64,000 nucleotides of DNA from Mesorhizobium sp. (GCA_004017535.1 SAJS01000002.1:124001-188000); one strand, 5' to 3'; positions 25,862-36,177 are shown, counted from the stretch's first letter. Notes: generated by a model not told the origin, from the letters alone. Translations and numbers: made by a program.

Positions 25862-26617
25862 GTGGCGGACACGCAAAAACCTCTGATCGAAATCTGCGTC
25901 GAAGGCATTGACGGGTTGCTCGCCGCGCAAGCCGCCGGCGCCGACCGGGTCGAGCTCTGCGCCAGCCTGATCGAGGGCGGCATCACGCCGAGCCTGGGCA
26001 CGGTTCGCTCCGCGCTCGAAAGCGCGACCATCCCCTTCCACGTGATCGTGCGGCCGCGCGGCGGCGATTTCCTCTACAGCGACGCCGAATACCGCTCGAT
26101 GCTGGCCGATGTCGAGGCGCTCCGCGAGCTCGGCGTTGCCGGTGTCGTCATCGGCTGCCTGACCGCCGATGGCGCCATCGACGAGGTGCGCATGAGTGCG
26201 CTGGTTGAGGCAGCCGGCCCGCTCAACGTCACCTGCCACCGCGCCTTCGACATGACGCGCGATGCGGCCGAGGCGCTCGAGGCGCTCATCCGCTGCAAGG
26301 TTGGCCGCGTGCTGACCAGCGGCCAGCGCGACACGGCGGTCGAAGGCATCGAGCTTCTGGCTGAGCTTGTTCGCCAGGCTGGCTCCCGCATCATCATCCT
26401 GGGCTGCGGCGCGCTGGCGCCCGACACGATCGGCGAGGTGCGCAAGCGGACCGGATTGACCGAGATGCATTTTGCGGCATTGGCGGACGTGCCCAGCGCT
26501 ATGCGCTACCGCAACCCGAATGTCGGCATGGGCGGCACAGATCTCGACCGCGAATACCGCAACACGGTGACCGACCAAGCCAAGGTCGCGGCGACGATCG
26601 CGGCCGCGAGAGCCTGA
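25862..26617 (+). CDS. cutC: CutC-family protein
   Basis: 251-residue TIM-barrel protein of the CutC family, historically tied to copper homeostasis in E. coli, although the biochemical role is disputed. Signatures: EICVEGIDGLLAAQAAGADRVELC at the start, VIVRPRGGDFLYS, CHRAFDMTRD and LTSGQRDTAVEG. Start taken at a GTG just before these motifs, because ATGs further upstream would add a non-homologous tail. It is followed after 8 bases by a GNAT gene, probably the same operon. Confidence 0.88.
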   Translation: MADTQKPLIEICVEGIDGLLAAQAAGADRVELCASLIEGGITPSLGTVRSALESATIPFHVIVRPRGGDFLYSDAEYRSMLADVEALRELGVAGVVIGCLTADGAIDEVRMSALVEAAGPLNVTCHRAFDMTRDAAEALEALIRCKVGRVLTSGQRDTAVEGIELLAELVRQAGSRIIILGCGALAPDTIGEVRKRTGLTEMHFAALADVPSAMRYRNPNVGMGGTDLDREYRNTVTDQAKVAATIAAARA

Positions 26618-26625
26618 CAGCCAAG

Positions 26626-27126
26626 ATGATAACCAAGGAGGCACTGCCGATCGAACGCGTCTCGCCCGCCGACAAGCCCGCCATCCTCGCGCTCAACAAC
26701 GACCATGCGGCGGAACTGTCCTGGCTCGAGCCGGAACGGCTTTCCTTCCTGCTCGGCGAGGCTTTCTACACCCGCCGCATCGGCGCGCTCGAGGCCTTCA
26801 TCCTATGCTTCGACCAGGACGCAGATTACGACAGCCCGAACTTCCTCTGGTTCCGCGAGCGCTATCCGCGCTTCGTCTATGTCGACCGCGTGGTGGTCGC
26901 AGCCGCGGCGCGTGGCCGCGGCCACGCCCGCCGGCTTTATGAGGATCTGTTCGAGCAGGCCCGGCGCTCCGGTCACACGATCGTCACCTGCGAGGTCAAT
27001 GCCGATCCGCCCAACCCGACTTCCGATGCCTTCCACGCCGCGCTCGGCTTCGCCGAGGTCGGCGATGCGGTGATCCATGGCGGCAAGAAGTCGGTGCGTT
27101 ATTGGGCAAAACCGATCGCCACCTGA
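26626..27126 (+). CDS. GNAT-family N-acetyltransferase
   Basis: 166-residue acetyltransferase. The acetyl-CoA-binding motif region is [27 protein letters not shown], followed by [10 protein letters not shown] and a C-terminal beta strand; the subgroup often starts with a [14 protein letters not shown] helix as here. The substrate is unknown. An AAGGAGG sequence lies inside the first codons rather than before the ATG, so the start may be imperfectly placed, but no better start codon follows. Confidence 0.8.
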   Translation: MITKEALPIERVSPADKPAILALNNDHAAELSWLEPERLSFLLGEAFYTRRIGALEAFILCFDQDADYDSPNFLWFRERYPRFVYVDRVVVAAAARGRGHARRLYEDLFEQARRSGHTIVTCEVNADPPNPTSDAFHAALGFAEVGDAVIHGGKKSVRYWAKPIAT

Positions 27127-27205
27127 GCACGCTTCGAACGCTGCTGGCCAGGAAAACAAGCCGCAGCTAATATTGTCGCTCCGCGGACTTGGGGGGCGCG
27201 ACATC

Positions 27206-27709
27206 ATGGCGAGTAATGTCTTCCGCTTCGACGAAGGCTGGGACATCCCTGAAGGCACGCCCCAGGAAGTCTGGGACGTGCTGTCAGACGCCCAGTTGCT
27301 GCCGCTCTGGTGGGGCGATGCCTATAAGGAGGTCGAGCCGCTCGACAAGAAGGGCAAGGGTGTCGTCGGCGCCCGCGCCAGGGCACGAGCGCGCGGCGCC
27401 CTGCCCTATGAGCTGAACTTCATCATCGAGGCCGCCGAGCTCATACCCGGCCGGCTGGTTGTGGTAGAAACCTTCGGCGATTTCGACGGGCTGTGGCGGG
27501 CCGAACTGTCGCCGTCAGGGGTCGGCACGCATGTCGATCTGGTCTGGCAGGTCACGGTCGAGAGGCCGATCCTCAAATTCCTGGCGCCGCTGCTCAGGCC
27601 CGCCTTCCCTGGAACCATCGCTGGACGACGCCGCGCGGCGAAGCCGGGCTTCGCCGCTACCTCGCCGCCCGAAAGAACGGCAAGGCCTGACCTCACCAGT
27701 TGCGGTTGA
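27206..27709 (+). CDS. SRPBCC-family protein, probable frameshift near the 3' end
   Basis: Polyketide-cyclase-like START-fold protein that binds small hydrophobic ligands. Residues 1-134 look normal ([26 protein letters not shown], ending LAPLLRPAF). After base 27607 the frame continues into an unlikely Arg/Pro-rich tail, whereas the +1-base-lacking alternative frame reads [20 protein letters not shown] and stops at 27690. That is the ending I expect for this family. One base therefore seems missing near 27607-27610, by mutation or by sequencing error. The repaired protein would be about 161 residues and would stop just before the convergent acyltransferase gene. Confidence 0.75.
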   Translation: MASNVFRFDEGWDIPEGTPQEVWDVLSDAQLLPLWWGDAYKEVEPLDKKGKGVVGARARARARGALPYELNFIIEAAELIPGRLVVVETFGDFDGLWRAELSPSGVGTHVDLVWQVTVERPILKFLAPLLRPAFPGTIAGRRRAAKPGFAATSPPERTARPDLTSCG

Positions 27710-28715
27710 GCCAGCCGCGAGCCGGTTTCTCGACGATGTAATAGCTCGCGAGCGCGCAGGCGAACACGGCCGCCAGCATCGGCACCGGCTCGCTGCCGCT
27801 CTCATCGACGAATTTGTAGAAGGGCTGCTGCCAGAGATAGAGCGAATAGGACCACAGGCCGAGCATCACCATCGGCCGCGACGACAGCGGCCCCTTCAGA
27901 TAGAAGCCGGCGGAGTCGAGCGTGTTGACGGCCAGCGCCAGCAGCGGCACGGCGAGGGTGTAATGCAAAGTTGTCGGTATCGAATCGCTGAACAGCAGAA
28001 CGCCAGCGACCGCTGCCGCAAGCGCCACATGCTGGCTCTTCAGGAAAGCCGGCAGGCGGCCGTCGGCCTTGAGCAGGCAGATCGCGGCGGACAGCAGGAT
28101 GGAAGCGATATGCACGTCGGTGCGCCAGTAGCTGGTCTCGTAGCTCATGCCGAGAAGCCCGTAGGAAATCGCCCCGTTGGCCATTGCCAGCAGCGCCAGC
28201 ACCAGCAACAGCCGCACGACATTCGCCCTCGCGGTGACCACCACGCTGATCAGCGCCAGCAGGATATAGGAGTGCTCCTCGACACATAGCGACCAGATGT
28301 GGTCCAGCGCGCCGGCGCGCGTGATCAGGATGCCGACATAATTGTAGGTGAAGGTCAGCGCCGTCAGCGCGGCCTTCCATTTGAACATGATGAAGGTCCC
28401 GGCAAGGCCGATCATGGCGGCGATCACGTACACAAGCAGCGCCGGATAGATGCGCGAGAAGCGGCGTTTGAAGAACTTCTTCAGCGGAAAACGCTCGATG
28501 AACAGGATCTCGCCTATCAGCCGGCCGCTCAGCACGAAGAAGAACTCGACGCCGAGCACGCCGAGGTTGATGCCTGGAACCGGAAAGAAATGGCCGATCA
28601 GCACCAGGGCGATCGACAGTCCGCGCCAACCGTCGAGATAGGCGAGCCGAGCCCGTGCGGCTTTGTCGGCAGTGGTCCGTGGCAGGACAACGGACGCTGC
28701 GGAGATGTCGGTCAT
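27693..28715 (-). CDS. Acyltransferase 3 family membrane protein
   Basis: 340-residue integral membrane acyltransferase (OafA/YrhL type) with about ten helices. The signature opening is [21 protein letters not shown], which contains the catalytic-type histidine; later come [15 protein letters not shown] and an arginine-rich [13 protein letters not shown]. Such proteins O-acetylate surface polysaccharides or lipids. Start at the ATG with a GAAGG site 6 bases upstream. It is a single gene, tail-to-tail with the SRPBCC gene. Confidence 0.87.
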   Translation of the reverse strand: MTDISAASVVLPRTTADKAARARLAYLDGWRGLSIALVLIGHFFPVPGINLGVLGVEFFFVLSGRLIGEILFIERFPLKKFFKRRFSRIYPALLVYVIAAMIGLAGTFIMFKWKAALTALTFTYNYVGILITRAGALDHIWSLCVEEHSYILLALISVVVTARANVVRLLLVLALLAMANGAISYGLLGMSYETSYWRTDVHIASILLSAAICLLKADGRLPAFLKSQHVALAAAVAGVLLFSDSIPTTLHYTLAVPLLALAVNTLDSAGFYLKGPLSSRPMVMLGLWSYSLYLWQQPFYKFVDESGSEPVPMLAAVFACALASYYIVEKPARGWLNRNW

Positions 28716-28874
28716 ACCGTGCCTTCGCAACTCGAGGTCCGCATGCGGAGCGCTGCCCGCGTCCCGGACCGTCTGGTATTCCCGCCGGATTTATTTTGCA
28801 GTGCGGGATAACTTTGTGCAAGTGCGAAGCTGCATTTTGACCGGCGTTTCCGGTCAAGCCGTTGTTATAGCGAA

Positions 28875-28898
28875 GAAAAATGGGGCCGAGGTGGCCCC
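28875..28898 (-). terminator. Rho-independent terminator of the coxSLM operon
   Basis: On the minus strand a perfect 6-base-pair GGGGCC/GGCCCC stem with a 5-base loop is followed at once by ATTTTTC. It lies about 25 bases past the coxM stop. The opposite strand also ends in a T-rich stretch, so it might terminate both ways. Confidence 0.8.
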
Positions 28899-28922
28899 TT
28901 CTTTCATGCGCGGCGGCGCTGT

Positions 28923-29720
28923 TCAGGCGTTCGCGGCAGTCACCGCGCGCTTGGCCATCACCGCGATCAGATTGGCGCGATAGTCGGCCGAGGCATGAAG
29001 GTCGCTCATCAGCCCTTTCGCCGGCACTTTCAGGCCGTCGAGCGCCGAGGCGTCGAAGCTCTTCGCCAGCGCCGCCTCCACCTCCTTCGAGCGAAAGACA
29101 CCGTCCTCGCCGGCGCCGGTCACCGCCGCCCTTACCCCGTCCTTGCCCTTGGTCACGAACACGCCGACGATGGCGTAGCGGGAAGCCGGGTTGCGGAACT
29201 TCTGGTAGGCCGCCTTGGCTGGCGCGGTGAAGCTCACCGCCGTGACGATCTCGCCTTCCTTCAGCGCCGTCTCGAACAGGCCCTTGAAGAATTTGTCTGC
29301 CGCGATCTCGCGCTTGTTGGTGATGATCGTCGCGCCCAGTGCCAGCAAAGCCGCCGGATAGTCGGCCGCCGGGTCATTGTTGGCGATCGAGCCGCCGATC
29401 GTGCCCTTGTAGCGCACGGCCGGATCGCCGATCAGCGATGCCATTTGCGCCAGCGCCGGGCAGGCCTTCTTGAGATTCGCGTCGGCCGAAACGTCGTAAT
29501 GCGTGGTCGCCGCGCCGATGGTGACCGTCTTGCCGGACACCTTGACGCCCTGCAGATCCTTGAGCCGCGACACGTCGACCAGATCCGACGGCGCCGCGAG
29601 CCGGGTCTTCATGGCCGGGATCAGCGTCATGCCACCGGAGAGCAGCTTGGCGTCGCCGTTCTTCAGCAGCTTGGCGGCGTCAGCGACGGAAGAAGCGCGA
29701 TGGTAATTGACCGAATACAT
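28923..29720 (-). CDS. coxM: CO dehydrogenase-like FAD-binding (medium) subunit
   Basis: 265-residue FAD subunit of a molybdenum hydroxylase. It carries electrons from the 2Fe-2S subunit to the final acceptor. Motifs: AKLLSGGMTLIPAMK (FAD binding, first loop), TIGAATTHYDV, and TIGGSIANNDPAADYPAALLALGA. Last gene of a coxS-coxL-coxM operon, which is the gene order of form II enzymes. A terminator follows. Confidence 0.9.
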   Translation of the reverse strand: MYSVNYHRASSVADAAKLLKNGDAKLLSGGMTLIPAMKTRLAAPSDLVDVSRLKDLQGVKVSGKTVTIGAATTHYDVSADANLKKACPALAQMASLIGDPAVRYKGTIGGSIANNDPAADYPAALLALGATIITNKREIAADKFFKGLFETALKEGEIVTAVSFTAPAKAAYQKFRNPASRYAIVGVFVTKGKDGVRAAVTGAGEDGVFRSKEVEAALAKSFDASALDGLKVPAKGLMSDLHASADYRANLIAVMAKRAVTAANA

Positions 29721-29732
29721 GCTCGTTCCTCC

Positions 29733-32081
29733 TCAGTGCTTCGTCGCGCGGATGGTAGCCCACACGGTCGCGGGCGACGCCGGCATTGGGATGTCGACGA
29801 CGCCGAGCGCATCGGTGATGGCATTGATGATGGCCGGCGGCGACCCGATGGCGCCGGCCTCGCCGCAGCCCTTGATGCCGAGCGGATTGCTGGGGCAAGG
29901 CGTGTTCGAGGTCGAGACCTTGAACGACGGCAGGTCGCCCGCTCGCGGCATCGTATAGTCCATGTAGCTTGCGGTCAGCAGCTGCCCGCTGCCGTCATAA
30001 TACGCTCCCTCGAGCAACGCTTGTCCAATGCCTTGCGCGATGCCGCCATGCACCTGGCCCTCGACGATCATCGGGTTGATGATGTTGCCGAAATCATCCG
30101 CCGCGACGAACTGGATGATATCGGTGACACCCGTCTCCGGATCGATTTCGACCTCGCTGATGTAGCAGCCCGCCGGGAAGGTGAAGTTCGCCGGATCGTA
30201 GAAGGCGGTTTCCTTCAGGCCCGGCTCCATGCCGGCAGGCAGATTGTGGGCGGTATAAGCTGCAAGCGCCACCTGGAACCAGGGCAAGCTCTTGTCGGTG
30301 CCCGCGACCTTGACCTCGCCATTCTCGATGACGATGTCGCCTTCGTCCGCTTCGAGCAGGTGTGCCGCTATCTTCTTCGCCTTGGCCTCGACCTTGTCGA
30401 GCGCCTTGACGATTGCCGACATGCCGACAGCGCCGGAACGCGATCCGTAAGTGCCCATGCCCATCTGCACCTTGTCGGTGTCGCCATGCACGATCGAGAC
30501 GGAGTCGATCGGCACGCCGAAGCGCTGGTTGACCAGTTGCGCAAAGGTCGTCTCGTGGCCCTGGCCATGGCTGTGCGAGCCTGTCAGCACCTCGATCGTG
30601 CCGACGGCGTTCACCCGCACCTCCGCCGATTCCCAAAGGCCGACGCCGGCGCCGAGCGAGCCGACCGCCGCCGACGGCGCGATGCCGCAGGCCTCGATGT
30701 AGCAGCTCATGCCGATGCCGCGCAGCTTGCCCTGCTTGGCCGCATCCGCCTTGCGTTTGGCGAAACCGGCATAGTCGGCGGCCTTCATCGCCGCATCGAG
30801 CGAGGCGTTATAGTCGCCGGCATCATAGTTCATGATCACCGGCGTCTGGTGTGGGAAGGAGGTGATGAAGTTCTTACGCCGCAACTCCGCCGGCGATATG
30901 CCGAGTTCGCGCGCGGCGGTTTCCATCGTCCGCTCCAGGAGATAGGTGGCTTCCGGCCGCCCTGCCCCGCGATAGGCATCGACCGGCGCGGTGTTGGTGT
31001 AGACGGTGCGCACATTGGCGTGAATCGCCGGGATGTTGTACTGGCCCGACAGCAGCGTGGCGTAGAGATAGGTCGGCACGCAGGACGAGAACAGCGACAT
31101 GTAGGCGCCGAGATTGGCTATTGTGTCGACCTTGAGGCCGGTGATCCGGTTGTCCTTGTCGAAGGCCATCTCCACGTTAGAGACGTGGTCGCGCCCATGC
31201 GCGTCCGCCAGGAAGCTCTCGGTGCGGTCGGCCACCCATTTGACCGGGACGCCGGTCTTCTTCGAGGCCCACAGGCAGACGATCTCTTCCGGATAGATAT
31301 AAATCTTGGAGCCGAAGCCGCCGCCGACATCCGGCGCGATGACCCTGAGTTTGTTCTCGGGCGCGACATTGTAGAAGGCGCTCATCACGAGCCGCGCGAC
31401 ATGCGGGTTCTGCGACGTCGTCCAGCAGGTATAGTGGTCCTCCGCCTTGTCGTAATGGCCGAGAGCCGCGCGCGGCTCCATCGCGTTGGGCACCAGCCGG
31501 TTGTTGACGATCTTCATGCGCGTGACATGAGCGGCCGACTTGATCGCCGCGTCGGTCGCCTTGCCGTCGCCGATCTCCCAGTCGAAGATAAGATTGTTAT
31601 CGGACTCCGCATGGATCTGCGGCGCGCCCGGTTGGATCGCCTTCGTGGCGTCGACCACGGCCTTCAGTTCCTTGTAGGTGATCTCGACCGCTTCCGCCGC
31701 GTCGCGCGCCTGGCCCTTGGTATCGGCGACGACAATGACGACGGCGTCGCCGACATAGCGCACCTTGTCGACCGCAAGCGGCGACCAGGCGCCCATCTTC
31801 ATCGGCGTGCCGTCCTTGGAGTGGATCATCCAGCCGCAGATCAGATTGCCGATGCCGTCGGCCTTGAGCTCCTTGCCGGTGAGCACGCCGACGACGCCGG
31901 GCATGCCTTGAGCCTTTTTCACATCGATCTTCTTGATCTGCGCATGCGCGTGCGGGCTGCGCACGAACACGGCATGCTTCATGCCGGGAACCACCATGTC
32001 GTCGACATAGCGGCCGCCGCCGGTGATGAACCTCTTGTCTTCCTTGCGCGCCACGCGGGCGCCGACGCCTTCGATACCCAT
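29733..32081 (-). CDS. coxL: CO dehydrogenase-like molybdopterin (large) subunit, form II
   Basis: 782-residue catalytic subunit of the xanthine oxidase superfamily, binding the molybdopterin-cytosine-dinucleotide cofactor. The active-site loop reads AYRGAGR, the form II signature, instead of AYxCSFR found in proven CO-oxidising form I enzymes. A GGGAGGA site precedes the ATG. Form II members may oxidise CO weakly or act on other aldehydes or heterocycles, so naming it coxL is a family statement. No MoCu-insertion accessory genes (coxDEF) are seen. Confidence 0.9.
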   Translation of the reverse strand: MGIEGVGARVARKEDKRFITGGGRYVDDMVVPGMKHAVFVRSPHAHAQIKKIDVKKAQGMPGVVGVLTGKELKADGIGNLICGWMIHSKDGTPMKMGAWSPLAVDKVRYVGDAVVIVVADTKGQARDAAEAVEITYKELKAVVDATKAIQPGAPQIHAESDNNLIFDWEIGDGKATDAAIKSAAHVTRMKIVNNRLVPNAMEPRAALGHYDKAEDHYTCWTTSQNPHVARLVMSAFYNVAPENKLRVIAPDVGGGFGSKIYIYPEEIVCLWASKKTGVPVKWVADRTESFLADAHGRDHVSNVEMAFDKDNRITGLKVDTIANLGAYMSLFSSCVPTYLYATLLSGQYNIPAIHANVRTVYTNTAPVDAYRGAGRPEATYLLERTMETAARELGISPAELRRKNFITSFPHQTPVIMNYDAGDYNASLDAAMKAADYAGFAKRKADAAKQGKLRGIGMSCYIEACGIAPSAAVGSLGAGVGLWESAEVRVNAVGTIEVLTGSHSHGQGHETTFAQLVNQRFGVPIDSVSIVHGDTDKVQMGMGTYGSRSGAVGMSAIVKALDKVEAKAKKIAAHLLEADEGDIVIENGEVKVAGTDKSLPWFQVALAAYTAHNLPAGMEPGLKETAFYDPANFTFPAGCYISEVEIDPETGVTDIIQFVAADDFGNIINPMIVEGQVHGGIAQGIGQALLEGAYYDGSGQLLTASYMDYTMPRAGDLPSFKVSTSNTPCPSNPLGIKGCGEAGAIGSPPAIINAITDALGVVDIPMPASPATVWATIRATKH

Positions 32082-32103
32082 TGCGGAAAATCCTCCCAGA
32101 AAA

Positions 32104-32193
32104 GCGAGTAGTGAGTAGCGAATAGGGAGTAGTGAATGGTCGGAGCGAAGGATGGTCAGAAGAAACTGACTATTCGCTACTCACTATTCGCTA
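32104..32193. repeat. Inverted repeat between coxS and coxL
   Basis: Arms at 32104-32126 and 32171-32193 can form a 23-pair stem with one G-U pair, including a perfect 17-base core (TAGTGAGTAGCGAATAG), around a 44-base loop. The element is built of repeated AGTAGTGA/AGTAGCGAATA words. It fills most of the 123-base gap inside the operon, ending 11 bases before the coxS stop codon region and 22 bases before the coxL start. It looks like an inserted dispersed repeat that may alter mRNA processing. Confidence 0.75.
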
Positions 32194-32204
32194 CTCTCTC
32201 GGCC

Positions 32205-32705
<501 letters not shown>

Positions 32706-32882
32706 GTAACCTCCCTGGGTATTAACCTTGGTCCCACTTGCCGATGCCGTGCTTCGGCAGTGCGTTATTCAGGTAGCGTACAACGGGCAAAACAGCGCTG
32801 CCAGCGCTTCGCTCCTTGTACTTTCGGTCATGGCCGGCATCCTGTTGGGCACGCTTGCCGGCCCATTGCCAAATCACGGATT

Positions 32883-32923
32883 GAGGGCAAAGATGCCCTC
32901 GACGCGGAGCGTGCCTGGCACGC
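32883..32923. promoter_or_regulatory. Two palindromes upstream of the FIST operon
   Basis: The 251-base gap between coxS and the FIST gene, a divergent promoter region, has two near-perfect inverted repeats: GAGGGCA-AAGA-TGCCCTC (32883-32900) and the 15-base GCGTGCC-T-GGCACGC (32909-32923). The second ends about 33 bases before the FIST start. Both could be regulator sites or leader hairpins. Nothing else is recognisable in the gap. Confidence 0.4.
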
Positions 32924-32956
32924 ATAAGAAAACACCCATAACCCGCGTCGGAGGAA

Positions 32957-34141
32957 TTGCGGAGAAGGCAGCTGGCCAGTTCGAGCACACGCTATGCATC
33001 GGGCCTATCGGCGCTCACCACGGATGAGCCCGACCCAAATGCCTTTGCCCGGGCCATCGCCGCCGAAGCGGCAATCGTCGATGCCGGCTTCGCGCTTCTG
33101 TTCTTCTCCCAAGGCCTGGTCGACGCGGCGGCGCTGGCGCAGGCGCTGAAAGCATACGCGCCATCGCTCGCCTATGCCGGCTGCTCGACCGCCGGCGAGA
33201 TCACGCCGCAGGGACTGGAGGAAGGGCATATCCTTGCCCTGCTTTTGCCTTCGGCGTCGTTTTCAACCGTCTCAGTCATGGTCGAAAACCTCTCCTCATC
33301 CAGCATGGACAGTATCACCGGCGAGGTGGCGGCGTTGCGGCGCCTGCTGCGCGAGCGCATCGGCCACGACCGTTCCAAGGGGATTTTCGCGCTCTGTTTC
33401 ATCGACGGGCTGTCCTATGCCGAGGAAGCGGTGACCTCGGCGATCCACTGGGGGCTGGACGACATCCCGCTGATCGGCGGCTCGGCCGGCGACGACCTCA
33501 AATTCGAGACGACCAGGCTGATGGCCAATGGCAGGGTCGCCTCCGACAGCGCCGTCATCGTGCTGGTTGCGACCGAAATTCCTTTCCACGTCTTCAAGAC
33601 CGACAATTTCATCCCGACCGACGAGAAGCTGGTGGTGACGGCGTCCGACCCAGACCATCGCATCGTGCGGGAATTCAACGCCGCCAACGCGGCCGAGGAA
33701 TACGCAGCCTCCGTTGGCATCCTGCCGCAGACGCTGACGCCGCTGAGCTTTGCCTCGCACCCCGTCGTGGTGAAGGTCGGCGGCGAATATTATTGCAGAT
33801 CGATCCAGCGCATGCACCCTGACGGCTCGCTGTCCTTCTTCTGCGCCATCGACGATGGTATCGTGCTTTCCATCGCCCAGCCGAAGAACATGGTGGAATC
33901 GACGCGCACCGCTTTCGAGGATGTCGAGCACAAGCTCGGCGGGATAGACATGATCCTGGGCTTCGATTGCGTGCTGCGCCGGCTCGATGCGCGCAACCGC
34001 CAGGTCTTCCGCGACATTTCCGAGCTCTATCGGACCAACAACGTCATCGGTTTCGGAACCTATGGCGAGCAGTACCGCTCGATGCATCTCAACCAGACCT
34101 TCACCGGCATCGCCTTCGGCGAGCGCCAGGCGGCCGAGTGA
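32957..34141 (+). CDS. FIST-domain sensor protein (NosP-like)
   Basis: About 394-residue cytosolic protein with FIST_N (around residues 35-235, including AYAGCSTAGEI and GGSAGDDLKFE) and FIST_C (around 245-385, ending VIGFGTYGEQ). FIST proteins sense small ligands. In Pseudomonas and relatives a FIST hemoprotein, NosP, binds nitric oxide and inhibits the co-transcribed hybrid kinase NahK. The next gene here is just such a kinase, with the stop and the kinase start almost touching. The start is uncertain: a TTG after GGAGGA is the only early candidate; the nearby ATG is in another frame. Confidence 0.83.
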   Translation: MRRRQLASSSTRYASGLSALTTDEPDPNAFARAIAAEAAIVDAGFALLFFSQGLVDAAALAQALKAYAPSLAYAGCSTAGEITPQGLEEGHILALLLPSASFSTVSVMVENLSSSSMDSITGEVAALRRLLRERIGHDRSKGIFALCFIDGLSYAEEAVTSAIHWGLDDIPLIGGSAGDDLKFETTRLMANGRVASDSAVIVLVATEIPFHVFKTDNFIPTDEKLVVTASDPDHRIVREFNAANAAEEYAASVGILPQTLTPLSFASHPVVVKVGGEYYCRSIQRMHPDGSLSFFCAIDDGIVLSIAQPKNMVESTRTAFEDVEHKLGGIDMILGFDCVLRRLDARNRQVFRDISELYRTNNVIGFGTYGEQYRSMHLNQTFTGIAFGERQAAE

Positions 34142-34146
34142 ACGAG

Positions 34147-35484
34147 ATGCCGCTGCGCGACATCGACGACGTCGACAGGCTGAAAAAGATCAACGCGGCG
34201 CTTGTCAGCCGCGTCGAGCGCTCGATGGACCAGCAGGGCAACGCCTTCTCGCTGTTCCAGACCGCCATCTCGCTGGAAAACCGGGTGCGCAACCGCACCG
34301 AGGAATTGCACGCGACGCTGCGCCGGCTCGAGCAATCGAACATCGAGCTCAGCGCGGCGAAGGAAAACGCCGAGCTGGCGAACCTATCCAAGACCAGGTT
34401 CCTCGCCGCCGCCAGCCACGACGTGCTGCAGCCGCTCAACGCCGCGCATTTGTCGGTCTCGGCGCTGGCCGAGGTCCAGACCAGCGAGGAAGGCAGGAAG
34501 CTGGTGCGCCAGGTCGAGCGGTCGCTGGAGACGATGGAAGACCTCCTGCGCACGCTGCTCGACATCTCCAAGCTCGACGCCGGCGTGGTGCAGCCCGAAA
34601 TCGGCGACGTCAGCCTGGAGACGCTGTTTTCCTCGCTGCGCTCGGATTTCCAGCCCGAGGCTGAGAAAAAAGGCCTGTCGCTGAAATTCCGGCCGGTCAA
34701 TGTCGTGGTGCGCTCCGACCGCACACTGCTGCGCCGCATCCTGCAGAACATCCTCTCCAACGCGCTGCGCTACACCCGCTCCGGCGGCGTGCTGGTCGGC
34801 ACCAGGCATCGCGGCGACACCATCCGCATCGACGTCGCCGACACCGGCTGCGGCATTGCCGAGGACCAGCGCGAAGCGGTGTTCGAGGAGTTCCATCGCG
34901 GCACCTCGACGCTTGCCGACGGCGGGTTGGCCGGCGGGCTGGGGCTGGGCCTCGCCATCGTGCGCCGCATGGCGGCTGCCCTTGGCCATCCCGTCACCTT
35001 TTCCTCGAGGGTTGGGCGCGGCACCATCTTCCACATCGACGTGCCGATCGGCATGGCGGCCGCCGAACCGGCGACGGCCATCGCCGACATGGACCGTCCG
35101 CGCGGTTACGGCCTCTTCGGCACCAAGGTCTTGCTGGTTGAGAACGACGCCGACGTGCTCTCCGCCATGACCTCACTGCTCGAACGCTGGCAGTGCCTGG
35201 TGCGCGCCGCGACCTCGACCGACGACGCGCTCGATCTTCTAGGCGACACCGACTGGGTGCCCGACATCATCATCGCCGACCAGCATCTCGACGGCGGCGA
35301 CCTCGGCACCGCGACGATCGCTGAAGTGCGCGACTATCTCGGCCGCCCCGTGCCGGCGCTGATCGTCACCGCCGATGGGTCAGAACTCGTCGCCAAGGCG
35401 GCGCGGGCCGCCGGCATTGAGCTGATGCGCAAGCCGCTGAAGCCGGCGCAGTTGCGCGCGCTGCTGGCGCATCTGCTGGCTTAG
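34147..35484 (+). CDS. Hybrid histidine kinase (NahK-like)
   Basis: 445-residue soluble kinase without membrane helices. Order: coiled coil (residues 40-80), HisKA dimerisation domain with His91 in AASHDVLQPLNAA, ATPase domain with N box (QNILSNALRYT), DTGCGI and GLGLGLAIVRR, then a C-terminal receiver domain (VLLVENDAD, phosphoacceptor Asp in IIIADQHL, Lys in RKPLKP). The SHDxLQPLNAA form of the H box is typical of the NahK/ErcS' group. A GTG at 34138 overlapping the FIST stop is an alternative start. Partners: the FIST protein upstream and the convergent response regulator. Confidence 0.9.
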   Translation: MPLRDIDDVDRLKKINAALVSRVERSMDQQGNAFSLFQTAISLENRVRNRTEELHATLRRLEQSNIELSAAKENAELANLSKTRFLAAASHDVLQPLNAAHLSVSALAEVQTSEEGRKLVRQVERSLETMEDLLRTLLDISKLDAGVVQPEIGDVSLETLFSSLRSDFQPEAEKKGLSLKFRPVNVVVRSDRTLLRRILQNILSNALRYTRSGGVLVGTRHRGDTIRIDVADTGCGIAEDQREAVFEEFHRGTSTLADGGLAGGLGLGLAIVRRMAAALGHPVTFSSRVGRGTIFHIDVPIGMAAAEPATAIADMDRPRGYGLFGTKVLLVENDADVLSAMTSLLERWQCLVRAATSTDDALDLLGDTDWVPDIIIADQHLDGGDLGTATIAEVRDYLGRPVPALIVTADGSELVAKAARAAGIELMRKPLKPAQLRALLAHLLA

Positions 35485-35493
35485 AACTGCCCC

Positions 35494-36177
35494 TCAAAAC
35501 CCAGCCTGATCCCGAAACAGCTCCGCATTGTCGAGCTTCGACACCTCGATCACCGCTTGCGTCCTGCTATACACATTGAGCTTGCGCAAAATCTCCGAGA
35601 CATGCGCCTTCACGGTCGTTTCGCCCACCTGCAGCTCGTAGGCGATCTGCTTGTTGAGCATGCCCTGGCGCAGCATCTGCAGCACTCTCAGCTGCTGCGG
35701 CGTCAGCTTGGCCAGGCGCTGCACCATGTCGGCGCGATCGGTGCTGTCGGGGTCGGGCGGCTGGCCCTCGTAGTTTTCCGGCACATAGACCGCGCCATCC
35801 ATCACCGAGCGTATGGCGGCGGCGAGATCGCTCTTCCTCGCCGATTTCGGGATGAAGCCGGCCGCGCCGTAGGACAGCGCCTCGGAGATGATCTTCGGTT
35901 CCTCATAGCCTGACACGATCACCACCGGCAGCCGCGGATAGCGGGTTCTGAGCTGCAACAGCCCCTCGAAGCCATGCACGTCCGGCATGCTCAAATCGAG
36001 CAGCGCGAGATCGAACGGCTTGGCGTCGGCGAGGAGTTCGATCGCCTCCGTGATCGAGCGCGCCTCGACCGTGTCGACGTCCGGATAGGCCATCTGCACG
36101 GCGCTGTGCAGCGCCTCGCGAAACAGCGGGTGGTCGTCGATGATCAGGAAGCGGGCGCGGTCGCTGACGGAGCTCAT
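35494..36177 (-). CDS. NarL/FixJ-family response regulator
   Basis: 227-residue DNA-binding response regulator. Receiver domain with the acidic pair Asp14-Asp15 and phosphoacceptor Asp61 (LLDLSMPD), and Lys in IPKSARKS. The C-terminal LuxR-type helix-turn-helix is LTPQQLRVLQMLRQGMLNKQIAYELQ with VGETTVKAHVSEILRKL. It is transcribed towards the hybrid kinase, 9 bases tail-to-tail. It is likely the kinase's output, as in the Pseudomonas ErcS'-ErbR pairing. Confidence 0.9.
   Translation of the reverse strand: MSSVSDRARFLIIDDHPLFREALHSAVQMAYPDVDTVEARSITEAIELLADAKPFDLALLDLSMPDVHGFEGLLQLRTRYPRLPVVIVSGYEEPKIISEALSYGAAGFIPKSARKSDLAAAIRSVMDGAVYVPENYEGQPPDPDSTDRADMVQRLAKLTPQQLRVLQMLRQGMLNKQIAYELQVGETTVKAHVSEILRKLNVYSRTQAVIEVSKLDNAELFRDQAGF

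Noticed and set aside
28995-32111. Very long rightward open frame (over 1000 codons) opposite coxM and coxL
   Set aside because: It is the antisense of two well-identified genes, is rich in Arg/His/Asp from GC-rich third positions, and has no recognisable domain or ribosome-binding site.
32957-33026. ATG at 33024 as the FIST start
   Set aside because: It is in a different reading frame from the FIST protein.
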